From: Bacteroidales bacterium
GTDB lineage: Bacteria > Bacteroidota > Bacteroidia > Bacteroidales > UBA932
DNA length: 34,960 nt
Direction: 5' to 3'
Assembly (NCBI GenBank): GCA_012510445.1
Contig: JAAZIA010000024.1
Span: 1-34,960 of the forward strand
Shown here: in pieces, positions 23,497-34,960 of the stretch
Numbering within the stretch: the first letter of the stretch is position 1
How the letters are laid out: each line of letters starts with the position of its first letter
Translations under genes and position numbers: made by a program
The notes under the pieces: generated by a model
What the model saw: the letters and a program-made list of their open reading frames with translations, nothing else
Told to the model about the DNA's origin: nothing
The model's database searches: none

Positions 23497-25432
23497 CGAT
23501 TTTTGTCTCTGTTTTATAATCGGTAGCATGACGATGGGCGTTTACACCATCTCTAAAAATATGTGCGTTGTACGTACGGCCGGGTTCCAGGAAAGATAAA
23601 TCAAAGGTAAGGGTTCGTGCATCCCAATCTGTTAGTCCGCCCACAAACCATCGGGAGCCTTTTCTGCGAGCAGATACAATGTATTTCCCCAACTTACCCT
23701 GCAGAATACACGTTTGATCCCATACCACAGGAATGTGGGTAATATAGTCGGTTGTTTCTTGCTCTTTTCTATACGTTACAGGATTGTCACACAACATAAC
23801 CAGCGGGTTGTCAAACACTATATAGGTGGCTACCTGTCTTGCTCTTGTACCGGCAGCCATGGGGTTGTTATATACGGGATGAAAATCGTCTCGTGCAACG
23901 TTTCTCATGCCTCCCTGCGTATAATCTACCGGTCCTGCAAGCATTCTGATGTACGGAAAGGTTACGTCGTACGGAACCAGGTCTTCCCGGCTCCATTTGG
24001 ATTGTTCCAACCCAAAAACACCTTCAAAGTTCAGTACGTTTGGGAACGTCCTGTTAAAGCCTGTTGGCTTGTACATGCCGTGAAAATTCACAACCATGCG
24101 GTAGCGTGCTGTAGTTTCTGCAATGCGGTATAGCATGTCTACTGCAGGCTGGTCGTCACGGTCCATAAAATCTACTTTGAATCCTTTAACTCCCATGGCT
24201 GAATATACCCGGCATGCTTCTTCCAACTTGTTATCCAGCACGTAGCCTACACACCATAGCATCAGGTCAACATTCTTTGCCTTGGCATAGGCAATCAATT
24301 CTTCCAGGTCAATTTCCGGAATTACTTTCATGACATCGTGACCGGAAGGGGGAGACCAACCCTCGTCCAATACTACGTATTCAATGCCGTTATCGGCAGC
24401 AAAATCTATGTAGTATTTATACGTTTCAGTATTGATACCTGCCGGAAAGTCTACTCCCGTCACACCCCAGTTGTTCCACCAGTCCCAGGCTACTTTTCCG
24501 GGCTTAATCCAATCGGGAAGACCAATCCGGTTGGGAGCCCCCAGGCAGTACACCAAATCATTTACAGGAAGTTCCGTGTCTTTTTCAGATACAGCCATAA
24601 TACGCCAGGGAAACGTACGGGTACCGGTTGTAGCAGCCAGAACCTCTGAGTATGCTACCGGAACTACTTGTCCACGGAAAGGATGAACGTTTGTTTCTGA
24701 GGGTATGGGAGCAAACACGCTCCGGAGAGCATAGCCTTCCCGTACTTTTTCCCCCTTCAGGTACATACCGGGATACGATTCCAGATCAGATTCTGTCAAC
24801 ACTACTTTTATATTGTTTTCCAGGCATACCAGAAGAGGGAGGAAGGCAAGCCTATCTTTTTCAAACCCACTTAAAGGCGTTACAGCATATATGTTTTCAA
24901 ACGAATTCTGAAACGGATTAGGCTCCCCTCTGCTGTATGGAATATAGCAGGTATAATCTTTTGTAAACAAAAAACCGGAATGTTCTTCCGTTATGTATAA
25001 TGAATCGGTTAGTTGCGTATAAAACCGATAAGCAGCTCCTTGGTCGTAAAGACGGAAAGTAATCCCAAAACCTCCGGAAAAAAGAAATTCCAACTGATTG
25101 TATTCAGAACGGATGGTGTCTTTTCTGTACAGAGGAGAAGGTATGGTTTCTTTTCTTTCTGTTTTTTCTACAGAAAGCATCTTGGCTCCCGGACCTAAAA
25201 CTGTACTACCCTCCAGCTGCATGGCAAGCGGAAGGGAAGAGAGCAAAACATTTCCTTTATGAAGCAGGCAAAAAGAAATTTGGGTATCTGTGACTACTTG
25301 TAATTCAAGTTTCTTGTTAGGGGAAAAAAGAGAATGTACGGTTGATTTAGCTTCTACAGTTCCGGCTGTCAGCCACGTTGATAAAGCAAGCAATACAAGC
25401 AATCGTATGCGGTTTTTTGGAAAGGCTCTCAT
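23399..25432 (-). CDS. Glycoside hydrolase family 97, probably alpha-galactosidase (retaining branch)
   Basis: A 677-residue secreted GH97 enzyme with a signal peptide (about residues 1-27, ending Val-Glu-Ala). An N-terminal beta-sandwich is followed by the catalytic barrel from about residue 300 (KVAWDWWNNWGVTGVDF). GH97 contains inverting alpha-glucosidases (SusB) and retaining alpha-galactosidases (BT1871 of B. thetaiotaomicron, nucleophile Asp415 as I recall). Here KVDFMDRDDQ places D421 at the matching site, favouring the retaining alpha-galactosidase branch. I place the start at ATG 25432, before the signal peptide and 16 bases after the fusion gene's stop. An earlier in-frame start lies inside that gene. 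The last residues extend past the usual family end and overlap the zeta-like gene. Confidence 0.87.
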   Translation of the reverse strand: MRAFPKNRIRLLVLLALSTWLTAGTVEAKSTVHSLFSPNKKLELQVVTDTQISFCLLHKGNVLLSSLPLAMQLEGSTVLGPGAKMLSVEKTERKETIPSPLYRKDTIRSEYNQLEFLFSGGFGITFRLYDQGAAYRFYTQLTDSLYITEEHSGFLFTKDYTCYIPYSRGEPNPFQNSFENIYAVTPLSGFEKDRLAFLPLLVCLENNIKVVLTESDLESYPGMYLKGEKVREGYALRSVFAPIPSETNVHPFRGQVVPVAYSEVLAATTGTRTFPWRIMAVSEKDTELPVNDLVYCLGAPNRIGLPDWIKPGKVAWDWWNNWGVTGVDFPAGINTETYKYYIDFAADNGIEYVVLDEGWSPPSGHDVMKVIPEIDLEELIAYAKAKNVDLMLWCVGYVLDNKLEEACRVYSAMGVKGFKVDFMDRDDQPAVDMLYRIAETTARYRMVVNFHGMYKPTGFNRTFPNVLNFEGVFGLEQSKWSREDLVPYDVTFPYIRMLAGPVDYTQGGMRNVARDDFHPVYNNPMAAGTRARQVATYIVFDNPLVMLCDNPVTYRKEQETTDYITHIPVVWDQTCILQGKLGKYIVSARRKGSRWFVGGLTDWDARTLTFDLSFLEPGRTYNAHIFRDGVNAHRHATDYKTETKIVTSEQPLTVWLSPGGGFAITFVIADNPLGGTL

Positions 25433-25448
25433 GTTTGTATAGGTTTGT

Positions 25449-29243
<3,795 letters not shown>

Positions 29244-29244
29244 T

Positions 29245-29252
29245 TAATTTTG
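29245..29252 (+). promoter_or_regulatory. -7 box for the cyclase-family gene
   Basis: TAATTTTG matches TAnnTTTG. The predicted start of transcription near 29257 leaves a leader of about 24 bases. No -33 TTTG lies at 19 bases. For the divergent fusion gene starting at 29237 no -7 consensus is visible, which suggests a weak or alternatively controlled promoter. Confidence 0.45.
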
Positions 29253-29280
29253 TAAATTGCGAACCCATTTGACTCCTGTT

Positions 29281-29868
29281 ATGCGAATATACGACATTTC
29301 CCGTGAAATTTTTAGTAGCCCTCTTTTTGACGGAGACCCTGCTCCGGAGGCAAAAATGTTATACAGTATAAAGGAAGGAGATCCTTATAACCTTTCAATT
29401 GTTTCTGTGTGTTTGCATACGGCTACACATATAGATGCTCCAGCACATTATATTGAAAAAGGCTTGACTGTTGACCAAATACCTCTTGAACATTGTATAG
29501 GGCCTTGTATGGTTTTGGAGGCAAACGGGCTTATAGACGATGGGTACATTGCTCCTTTGCTGGGAAGAGGTGTTAAAAGATTGTTGTTTAAAGGAAAAGG
29601 TTGGATTACTCCAAAGGCGGCACTTTTGATTGCAGAAAGCGAAGTGATTATGGTGGGGACAGAAAACCTAACCATAAGCTTTGGTGAGCATATACACGAA
29701 GTGCATCAAATCTTGTTGGACAAAAACATTGTTCTCTTGGAAGGCCTGATGCTCAAGGAAGTGCCTGAGGGCAATTATTACCTGGTGGCTCTTCCCCTCA
29801 AATTGGAAGGTATGGAAGGATCTCCCTGCCGTGCGGTCTTACTTGATTATTTAATCCCAAAAGTATAA
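29281..29868 (+). CDS. Cyclase family protein (kynurenine formamidase-like metal hydrolase)
   Basis: A 195-residue protein of the PF04199 family, which includes KynB-type arylformamidases and other small-ring amide hydrolases. The metal-binding signature is HTATHIDAPAHY (the family's HxxTHxDxPxH), preceded by the N-terminal IYDISREIFSSPLFDGDP. Length is typical (about 200). I place the start at ATG 29281 (MRIYDIS). An earlier in-frame TTG at 29257 coincides with the predicted transcription start and would add residues not conserved in the family. No tryptophan-degradation genes are nearby, so the substrate is open. The last 22 bases overlap galM, which is convergent. Confidence 0.85.
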   Translation: MRIYDISREIFSSPLFDGDPAPEAKMLYSIKEGDPYNLSIVSVCLHTATHIDAPAHYIEKGLTVDQIPLEHCIGPCMVLEANGLIDDGYIAPLLGRGVKRLLFKGKGWITPKAALLIAESEVIMVGTENLTISFGEHIHEVHQILLDKNIVLLEGLMLKEVPEGNYYLVALPLKLEGMEGSPCRAVLLDYLIPKV

Positions 29869-30899
29869 ACTATCTGTTGTAAGTACATTTCTCCGGGCCG
29901 GAGTATGCAATTGGGGTAATCGGGCCGGTTGGGGCTGTTGGGGTAGTTTTGACACTCCAGTGCCACGGCATGTCTTCTTTTATGAGGTCTTCCGTTCTTA
30001 CCTGTTCCGCTGCCATCCAGCCAGTTCCCTGTATATACTTGTATTCCCGGCTGCGTAGTATGAATGGTTACAGCTCTTCCGCTATAAGGATCAATTAACA
30101 CAGCTGCCTTTTGTAATGTGCCGTCACGTAAAGGAAGGCACCAGCAATGGTCATACCCGTTGCCAATGAGCAGTTGCTCGTCAGGGAGTTTTATGTCTTT
30201 TCCTATGATTTTTGCTTTTGTGAAATCAAAAGGAGTACCTGCCACAGGTACCGGCTCTCCTAAGGGTATGGAAGTTTTATCTACGGGTAAATAATGGTCG
30301 GCATTCAGCGTCAATATGTGGTCATGGATAGAGGTGGTGCCTTCTCCTTGCAAGTTAAAATACGTATGATTGGTAAGGTTGACAATGGTAGTCATGTCTG
30401 TTACGGCTCGCAACTCAATGGTAAGGATATTTTCTTCGCTCCAGCGGTATGTTACGGTAACCTGCATGTTGCCGGGGTAGTTTTCTTCTTTGTGGGGATT
30501 GGCATAAGCAAAAGAAACGGTATCATCCCCTTCGTCAATGCGCGATACCCAAACCTTAAAGGCCATGGAATCGGGACCGCCATGCAAGTGATTTGGCCCA
30601 TTGTTTCTGGCTAATCTATACTCTTTCCCTTCCAGCGTAAAAAGCCCCTGAGCAATTCTGTTGGCATAACGACCTACTGTTTTCCCAAAATAAGGAGGGT
30701 CCTGAAAATAGTCCATAACGTTTTCATACCCGGGAACTACGTCTGCCAAATGACCTTTGCGATCCGGGACTTTTACTCCCATAAGCGTTGCTCCAATGTT
30801 GCATAATTGTACAGAAGCACCGTTTTTGTTTTTGAGTTTATAGCTTACAACAGCTTCCCCTTGGGGGGAATAACCGTGAACGTTTTGAGTTATTTCCAT
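29847..30899 (-). CDS. galM: Aldose 1-epimerase (galactose mutarotase)
   Basis: A 350-residue galactose mutarotase, interconverting alpha and beta anomers of galactose or glucose so that galactokinase can act. Substrate-binding and catalytic segments are FGKTVGRYANRI, NHLHGG (H104, H106), TNHTYFNL (catalytic His) and ALECQNYPNSPN (catalytic Glu). No signal peptide, so cytoplasmic. It is the last gene of the minus-strand run vanY-OPT-pepT-galM and overlaps pepT by 10 bases. The secreted beta-galactosidase and GH97 operon lies about 600 bases further left on the same strand, which supports galactose as the main substrate. Confidence 0.93.
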   Translation of the reverse strand: MEITQNVHGYSPQGEAVVSYKLKNKNGASVQLCNIGATLMGVKVPDRKGHLADVVPGYENVMDYFQDPPYFGKTVGRYANRIAQGLFTLEGKEYRLARNNGPNHLHGGPDSMAFKVWVSRIDEGDDTVSFAYANPHKEENYPGNMQVTVTYRWSEENILTIELRAVTDMTTIVNLTNHTYFNLQGEGTTSIHDHILTLNADHYLPVDKTSIPLGEPVPVAGTPFDFTKAKIIGKDIKLPDEQLLIGNGYDHCWCLPLRDGTLQKAAVLIDPYSGRAVTIHTTQPGIQVYTGNWLDGSGTGKNGRPHKRRHAVALECQNYPNSPNRPDYPNCILRPGEMYLQQIVYTFGIK

Positions 30900-32110
30900 T
30901 GTTTAATAATTCGTAAAATGACTTCAGCAGCTTTTTCCATACTTTCTAAAGGGAGGTATTCCATTTTACCGTGGAAATTGTGACCTCCGGCAAATATATT
31001 AGGGCAAGGAAGTCCCATATAGGACAATTGGGCTCCGTCTGTTCCGCCACGTATGGGATGTATTATGGGGGTGATACCTGCATCACGGATGGCATTTACG
31101 GCTTTATCTACTATATGCATATGTGGTTCCACCATTTTACGCATATTGTAATATTGGTCTTTCATTTCCAATGTAATCCTGTTTTGTCCGTATTTGAGAT
31201 TCAGGAAATCGACTACCCCTTGCATTAACTTCTTTTTTTCTTCAAATTTTTTCTGATCGTGATCTCTGATTATATACTGTATTTCTGTTTCTTCTACGGT
31301 ACCCTTAAAAGATATGATGTGGAAAAAGCCTTCGTAATGATCTGTAAATTCCGGTCTTTGTTCTACGGGAAGCATATTGTTTAGCTCCGTTCCAAGGATC
31401 AGGGCGTTGACCATTTTGTCTTTGGCATATCCCGGATGAATGTTACGTCCCTGGATATGAATCTTGGCCATGGCAGCATTAAAGTTTTCATACTCTATTT
31501 CTCCAATTTGCCCTCCGTCTATAGTGTAAGCGTACTTTGCTCCAAATTTTTGCACGTCAAACTTTACTACACCGCGACCAATTTCCTCGTCGGGGGTAAA
31601 AGCAATTTTAATGGGGCCGTGCTTGACTTCCGGATGTTCCATAAGGTACTGGGCCGCCCACATAATGGCCGCTACTCCGGCCTTATCATCGGCTCCCAGT
31701 AAAGTGGTTCCGTCTGTAGTTATAAGGGTTTGTCCCTTGTAGGAAAGGAGCTCGGGAAATTCGACAGGGTCCAAATACAATTCTTTTTCTTTGTTTAAAA
31801 GTATAGGGCTTCCGTCGTAATTGGGGATGATTTGCGGACGGATGTCTTTACCGCTGGCATCGGGTGCTGTGTCTACGTGTGCTATGAACCCTATGGCGGA
31901 AACCTCTTTATCTGTATTGGAAGGAATAGACGCCATGACATACCCGTGTTCATCCAGATGCGCGTCTGTAATGCCCATCCCGTGCAACTCTGCCAGCAAT
32001 ACTTCCTGTAAAACAAGTTGCTTTTCCGTACTGGGTTGGGTGTTGGAAGTTGGGTCTGAAGTGGTATCAAACGAGATGTATCTTAAAAATTTGTCAAGTA
32101 TTTTTTCCAT
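30890..32110 (-). CDS. pepT: Peptidase T (tripeptide aminopeptidase, M20B)
   Basis: A 406-residue cytoplasmic tripeptidase, close to the E. coli length. Di-zinc site motifs are visible: FIAHVDTAPD (H78, D80), LGADDKAGVA (bridging Asp), TPDEEIGRG (catalytic Glu pair), YTIDGG, and the C-terminal GGTDGAQLSYMG with the late metal His in FAGGHNFHGK. It removes the N-terminal residue from tripeptides. It follows the OPT transporter gene by 9 bases and overlaps galM by 10. A transporter for small peptides directly before a tripeptidase gives a clear import-and-cut unit. Confidence 0.95.
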   Translation of the reverse strand: MEKILDKFLRYISFDTTSDPTSNTQPSTEKQLVLQEVLLAELHGMGITDAHLDEHGYVMASIPSNTDKEVSAIGFIAHVDTAPDASGKDIRPQIIPNYDGSPILLNKEKELYLDPVEFPELLSYKGQTLITTDGTTLLGADDKAGVAAIMWAAQYLMEHPEVKHGPIKIAFTPDEEIGRGVVKFDVQKFGAKYAYTIDGGQIGEIEYENFNAAMAKIHIQGRNIHPGYAKDKMVNALILGTELNNMLPVEQRPEFTDHYEGFFHIISFKGTVEETEIQYIIRDHDQKKFEEKKKLMQGVVDFLNLKYGQNRITLEMKDQYYNMRKMVEPHMHIVDKAVNAIRDAGITPIIHPIRGGTDGAQLSYMGLPCPNIFAGGHNFHGKMEYLPLESMEKAAEVILRIIKQWK

Positions 32111-32119
32111 AGTTGTTCT

Positions 32120-34123
32120 TTATTTTGTTTTAGAAGCCTTCATACTGCTGATGGTCAAATATAGGATTATACCGGCATAAGCTACCAGGGCAAGGGCTTC
32201 ACCTGCCGTTGAGTTTTGCCATGCCGTGTTGACTAAATTGATTCCGGCAAACCGCATAACGGCACTTACTACTCCCATAAGGGCTCCTCCGGCAATAAAG
32301 CCCGAGGCAAGCAGTGTGCCACGTTCTTTACGTTCTTCGTTAACGTGTGCTTCCTTGCTGCGGGTAGAGACATACCATGCAACGGCGCCTCCAACAAGCA
32401 AGGGCAGGTTAAGTTCCATGGGAATGAACATGCCCAGTGAAAAGGCCAGTGCGGGAATTTTCAAAAAGGTTAGCACAATGGCAATGACTCCTCCAATACC
32501 GTATAACAACCAAGGAGCTCCTCCTCCCGACATAAGCGGTTCAATAACGGCAGCCATAGCGTTGGCTTGTGGGGCAACCAATGCGTTTTCTCCTGTAAAT
32601 CCGTACGTTTTGTTCAAAACAATGATGACCCCGCCTACGGTGGCTGCTGCCACCAGAGTACCGGCAAACTTCCAGGCTTGTTGTTTAAAAGGAGTACTTC
32701 CCAGCCAGTAGCCTATTTTAAGGTCTGTAATAAAAGACCCCGAAACAGAGAGTGCCGTACAGACCACCCCGCCAATAAGCAGGGCGGCGGTCATTCCGGC
32801 CGTGCCTTTCAATCCGGCGGCTACCATAATAACAGAAGCGAGGATAAGTGTCATGAGCGTCATACCGCTTACAGGATTTGTTCCTACAATGGCTATGGCA
32901 TTGGCCGCGACGGTAGTAAAAAGGAAGGCAATAACAGCCACCACTATCAAGGCAATGATGGCATGCCACAAGTTAAAATTCAGTACACCAAAATAGAAAA
33001 AGGCAAATATAAGTGCGAGGGTTACCAGGGTACCAATGGCAATGATTTTCATGGAGAGGTCTCGCTGGGTACGGATTACCTCTTTCTCTTGAGCCGTACG
33101 TTTGCCCCTGAGCTCTCTTCCTGCCATACCCAGAGCAGATTTAATGGTCCCCGAGGCTTTGATGATGCCAATGATGCCGGCTACGGCAATACCGCCAATG
33201 CCAATGTGACGGGCGTATCCTGTAAAGATTTCTTCCGGACTCATCTGCCCAATGGTCTGCATTACGCCTGAGCCCATCAGGTCAATTACCTGTCCACCCC
33301 ATATCAGGTTCATGAGCGGAATGATCCCGAACCAAACCAGAAAAGATCCGCAACATATGATAAAGGCGTATTTAAGTCCTATGATATACCCCAGCCCCAG
33401 TACAGCAGCACTAACGTTCAGCTTGGTCACAATTTTGGCCTTATCTGCCAAAGTGGCGCCCCACGAGACCACGCGCGTGGTAAAAACCTCGTTCCACCAA
33501 CCAAAAGTAGAGACTACAAAGTCGTACAAGCCGCCAATCAGACCGCTAACCAGTAAAAACCGAGCACTCTGTCCTCCCGTTTCTCCGCTGACCAGCACTT
33601 GTGTAGAAGCAGTAGCCTCGGGGAAAGGAAATTTTCCGTGCATGTCTTTTACAAAATATTTGCGGAAGGGAATAATGAACAGTATGCCCAGTACGCCGCC
33701 CAGCAGGGAGCTGAAAAAGATTTTCATAAAATCGATAGATATCTCTGGGTATTTTTCCTGCAAGATGTACATGGCCGGCAAAGTAAAGATGGCTCCGGCC
33801 ACAACGCCTCCCGAACAGCCTCCAATAGACTGGATGATGATGTTTTCTCCCAAGGCGTTTTTACGTTTTAAAGCCGAGGAAAGACCTACGGCAATAATGG
33901 CAATGGGAATGGCCGCTTCAAAGACCTGCCCCACCTTAAGTCCAAGGTAGGCGGCAGCAGCAGAAAAAAGCACTGTCATTACCAAGCCTATACATACTGA
34001 CCAAAAGGTTACTTCTTTGTACTTTCTGTTCGGAGACATTAGGGGTTCATACGTCTCTCCCGGTTTTAGCTCCCTGTATGCGTTATCTGGCAGGGTCCCC
34101 GGAATGTTTTCCATTTCTTTCAT
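32120..34123 (-). CDS. Oligopeptide transporter, OPT family
   Basis: A 667-residue inner-membrane protein with about 14-16 hydrophobic helices, the size usual for bacterial OPT proteins. Family features are the N-terminal ELTFRA-like region (here KEVTFWSVCIGLVMTVLF split by a Gly), AAAAYLGLKVGQVFEAAIPIAI, SIGGCSGGVVAGAIFTLPA, and FPEATASTQVL. OPT members carry small peptides or metal chelates; the peptidase neighbours favour peptides. The reported ATG overlaps vanY by 41 bases; a second in-frame ATG (34114) three codons on is also possible. It is coupled to vanY upstream and pepT downstream. Confidence 0.92.
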   Translation of the reverse strand: MKEMENIPGTLPDNAYRELKPGETYEPLMSPNRKYKEVTFWSVCIGLVMTVLFSAAAAYLGLKVGQVFEAAIPIAIIAVGLSSALKRKNALGENIIIQSIGGCSGGVVAGAIFTLPAMYILQEKYPEISIDFMKIFFSSLLGGVLGILFIIPFRKYFVKDMHGKFPFPEATASTQVLVSGETGGQSARFLLVSGLIGGLYDFVVSTFGWWNEVFTTRVVSWGATLADKAKIVTKLNVSAAVLGLGYIIGLKYAFIICCGSFLVWFGIIPLMNLIWGGQVIDLMGSGVMQTIGQMSPEEIFTGYARHIGIGGIAVAGIIGIIKASGTIKSALGMAGRELRGKRTAQEKEVIRTQRDLSMKIIAIGTLVTLALIFAFFYFGVLNFNLWHAIIALIVVAVIAFLFTTVAANAIAIVGTNPVSGMTLMTLILASVIMVAAGLKGTAGMTAALLIGGVVCTALSVSGSFITDLKIGYWLGSTPFKQQAWKFAGTLVAAATVGGVIIVLNKTYGFTGENALVAPQANAMAAVIEPLMSGGGAPWLLYGIGGVIAIVLTFLKIPALAFSLGMFIPMELNLPLLVGGAVAWYVSTRSKEAHVNEERKERGTLLASGFIAGGALMGVVSAVMRFAGINLVNTAWQNSTAGEALALVAYAGIILYLTISSMKASKTK

Positions 34124-34733
34124 GATACTCTTCTAAGGTAAGGTTGTTTTCAACTATATAGGTAGCGACTTCTGTTCCTACGTACCTGTAATGCCAGGGT
34201 TCGTAGCTGTAGCCGGTGATGTTTTCTTTATGTTGCGGGTAACGTTCAATAAATCCAAACAAGTGTGCATGCTGTCTGAGCCAGTCAGCCTCTCTTGTTT
34301 TTCCGAAAGAAGAATGCGTGCTATTGATGTCTATGGTTAATCCTGTCTGGTGTTCTGAGTATCCGGGCTTGGCAGTATGCCTTTCTGCCTGCTCTTTTCC
34401 TCTTCTCTCTACGGCATTTTCGTACAACTGTTTTTGTACGGTATCTGATCGGTAAGCAGAACGACTCCACAGAACGATGCTGTCTTTTGCTGCCCGGGAA
34501 CACATACGGGAAAAAGCAGCTGCAGCCTCTTGCCTCAGAAGGTTCATAACTCCTTTGTTGTATTTTTCTTCAATGGGAACCAAATCGTACGGACGGTAAC
34601 CCGATGGTAGTTTGTATGTTTTATTTACAAGAATAAGACGGCCCAATGAGGTGTCAGCTGTAGTGATGGCACTTGTTTCATAGGAGTTTAAAACGAAGAC
34701 CTGTAAGAAAGAACACAGGAATAACATTTTCAT
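34083..34733 (-). CDS. D-alanyl-D-alanine carboxypeptidase family protein (VanY/M15B)
   Basis: A 216-residue secreted metallopeptidase. A short signal peptide (about residues 1-22) precedes the M15B domain with RSAYRS (substrate Arg), zinc ligands H128 and D135 in SEHQTGLTIDI, and the catalytic E168 and zinc H171 in EPWHYRYVG. VanY-type enzymes remove the last D-Ala from murein stem peptides; related enzymes cut other peptide bonds. The start codon lies exactly 4 bases after TATTTTCG (34745 to 34738), a one-mismatch -7 box. It leads the operon vanY-OPT-pepT-galM, which suggests release, import and breakdown of murein or other peptides. Confidence 0.9.
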   Translation of the reverse strand: MKMLFLCSFLQVFVLNSYETSAITTADTSLGRLILVNKTYKLPSGYRPYDLVPIEEKYNKGVMNLLRQEAAAAFSRMCSRAAKDSIVLWSRSAYRSDTVQKQLYENAVERRGKEQAERHTAKPGYSEHQTGLTIDINSTHSSFGKTREADWLRQHAHLFGFIERYPQHKENITGYSYEPWHYRYVGTEVATYIVENNLTLEEYHERNGKHSGDPAR

Positions 34734-34737
34734 GCTG

Positions 34738-34745
34738 CGAAAATA
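34738..34745 (-). promoter_or_regulatory. -7 box for the vanY operon
   Basis: TATTTTCG on the minus strand differs from TAnnTTTG at one base and ends 4 bases before the vanY ATG, the same distance as in four other genes here. Its expected -33 region falls on the -33 region of the divergent rRNA promoter. Confidence 0.5.
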
Positions 34746-34765
34746 GTGAATTTATCTTTTAAAAA

Positions 34766-34796
34766 TTTGCTAATTCTGGAAAATCAGTTACCTTTG
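34766..34796 (+). promoter_or_regulatory. Strong rRNA-type promoter
   Basis: TTTG at 34766-34769 and TACCTTTG at 34789-34796 with a 19-base spacer, an exact match to the phylum consensus and to the geometry of the rpsF promoter. Start predicted near 34801. An A-rich stretch directly precedes the -33 element, which could act as an UP-like element. Confidence 0.85.
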
Positions 34797-34800
34797 CAGC

Positions 34801-34904
34801 CCGTTTGAAAATTAACGGCCGTTCTTTGACGTATTAAAGAGAGATAATAGAGGTAAAAAAAATAGTCTGTAATTTTATATTATGGGACTACAATTTAATA
34901 AAAG
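34801..34904 (+). promoter_or_regulatory. rRNA leader with palindrome and boxA-like element
   Basis: The leader begins with a 5-base stem (CCGTT/AACGG) overlapping the 10-base palindrome AACGGCCGTT (34814-34823). Directly after it comes GTTCTTTGAC (34821-34830), similar to the boxA antitermination element and to the element usually found before 16S genes in this phylum. The rest is AT-rich and holds no gene. Confidence 0.55.
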
Positions 34905-34960
34905 CGAGAAAAAGTTACAAGGGCGTATGGCGGATGCCTAGGCTTCTGATAGCGAAGAAG
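34905..34960 (+). rRNA. 23S ribosomal RNA, 5' end (partial, runs off the window)
   Basis: The sequence from about 34922 (GGCGTATGGCGGATGCCTAGG) aligns with the conserved 5' region of 23S rRNA (E. coli GCGTACACGGTGGATGCCTTGG), followed by the AGCGAAGAAG block that matches GGCGATGAAGG. The exact 5' end is set about 15 bases upstream by comparison with E. coli and may be off by several bases. Only about 56 bases are present. No 16S gene, tRNA or spacer precedes it. Confidence 0.85.

Noticed and set aside
32226-33950. Several open frames of 161-234 codons on the plus strand opposite the OPT transporter
   Set aside because: The OPT protein is well conserved across this stretch; the antisense frames are rich in Ser, Thr, Pro and Met, as expected from reversed hydrophobic codons, and overlap each other.

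Overview
The window reads as chromosomal DNA of a member of the Bacteroidota, most likely order Bacteroidales. The evidence is the promoter grammar (TTTG, 19 bases, TAnnTTTG), the family types (OstA-like protein beside two SurA-type chaperones and guaB, DUF4831, GH97, Bacteroides-type periplasmic GH2 beta-galactosidase, TIGR01212 radical SAM protein, M20C PepD) and an almost general lack of Shine-Dalgarno sequences. Genus cannot be decided. There are no tRNAs, CRISPR arrays, phage genes, insertion sequences or riboswitches that I can see. Coding density is extremely high: the longest non-coding stretch is about 170 bases (34734-34904).

Layout. 49-3480 (+): lipid A acyltransferase, a DUF4831 protein and PepD dipeptidase. 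3505-6745 (+): a strong promoter, then rpsF-rpsR-rplI, glyA and a secreted protein of unknown function. 6716-12531 (-): guaB, two SurA-type periplasmic chaperones and an OstA/LptA-like protein, an outer-membrane assembly set. 12592-14296 (+): a dicarboxylate/amino-acid symporter and a LOG-family hydrolase. 14284-15207 (-): a radical SAM protein. 15267-22316 (+): an NlpC/P60 lipoprotein, a Tat-exported dipeptide epimerase, a small unknown protein, metH and metF. 22295-22840 (-): a SPOUT RNA methyltransferase. 22879-23496 (+): a solitary zeta-toxin-like P-loop protein. 23399-29237 (-): a glycerophosphodiesterase/beta-galactosidase fusion followed by a GH97 enzyme. 29281-29868 (+): a cyclase-family hydrolase. 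29847-34733 (-): vanY-like carboxypeptidase, OPT transporter, pepT and galM. 34766-34960 (+): an rRNA-type promoter, a leader and the 5' end of a 23S rRNA gene.

How the genes work together. GlyA, MetF and MetH form a one-carbon route from serine to methionine. The NlpC/P60 lipoprotein, exported Ala-Glu epimerase, VanY, OPT transporter, PepT and PepD could form a peptide (including murein peptide) salvage route. The GDPD-GH2 fusion, the GH97 enzyme (features of the retaining alpha-galactosidase branch) and GalM share a galactose theme. They could strip head groups from galactolipids or other glycerol-linked galactosides.

The most unusual signals are: (1) five unrelated genes whose start codon sits exactly 4 bases after a TAnnTTTG-type -7 box, predicting leaderless mRNAs; (2) the GDPD-GH2 fusion; (3) canonical Shine-Dalgarno sequences only before rpsR and rplI, in the operon for bS6/bS18, which hide the anti-Shine-Dalgarno in this phylum; (4) a 23S rRNA gene with its own promoter and no 16S upstream; (5) all five convergent gene pairs overlapping at their 3' ends.
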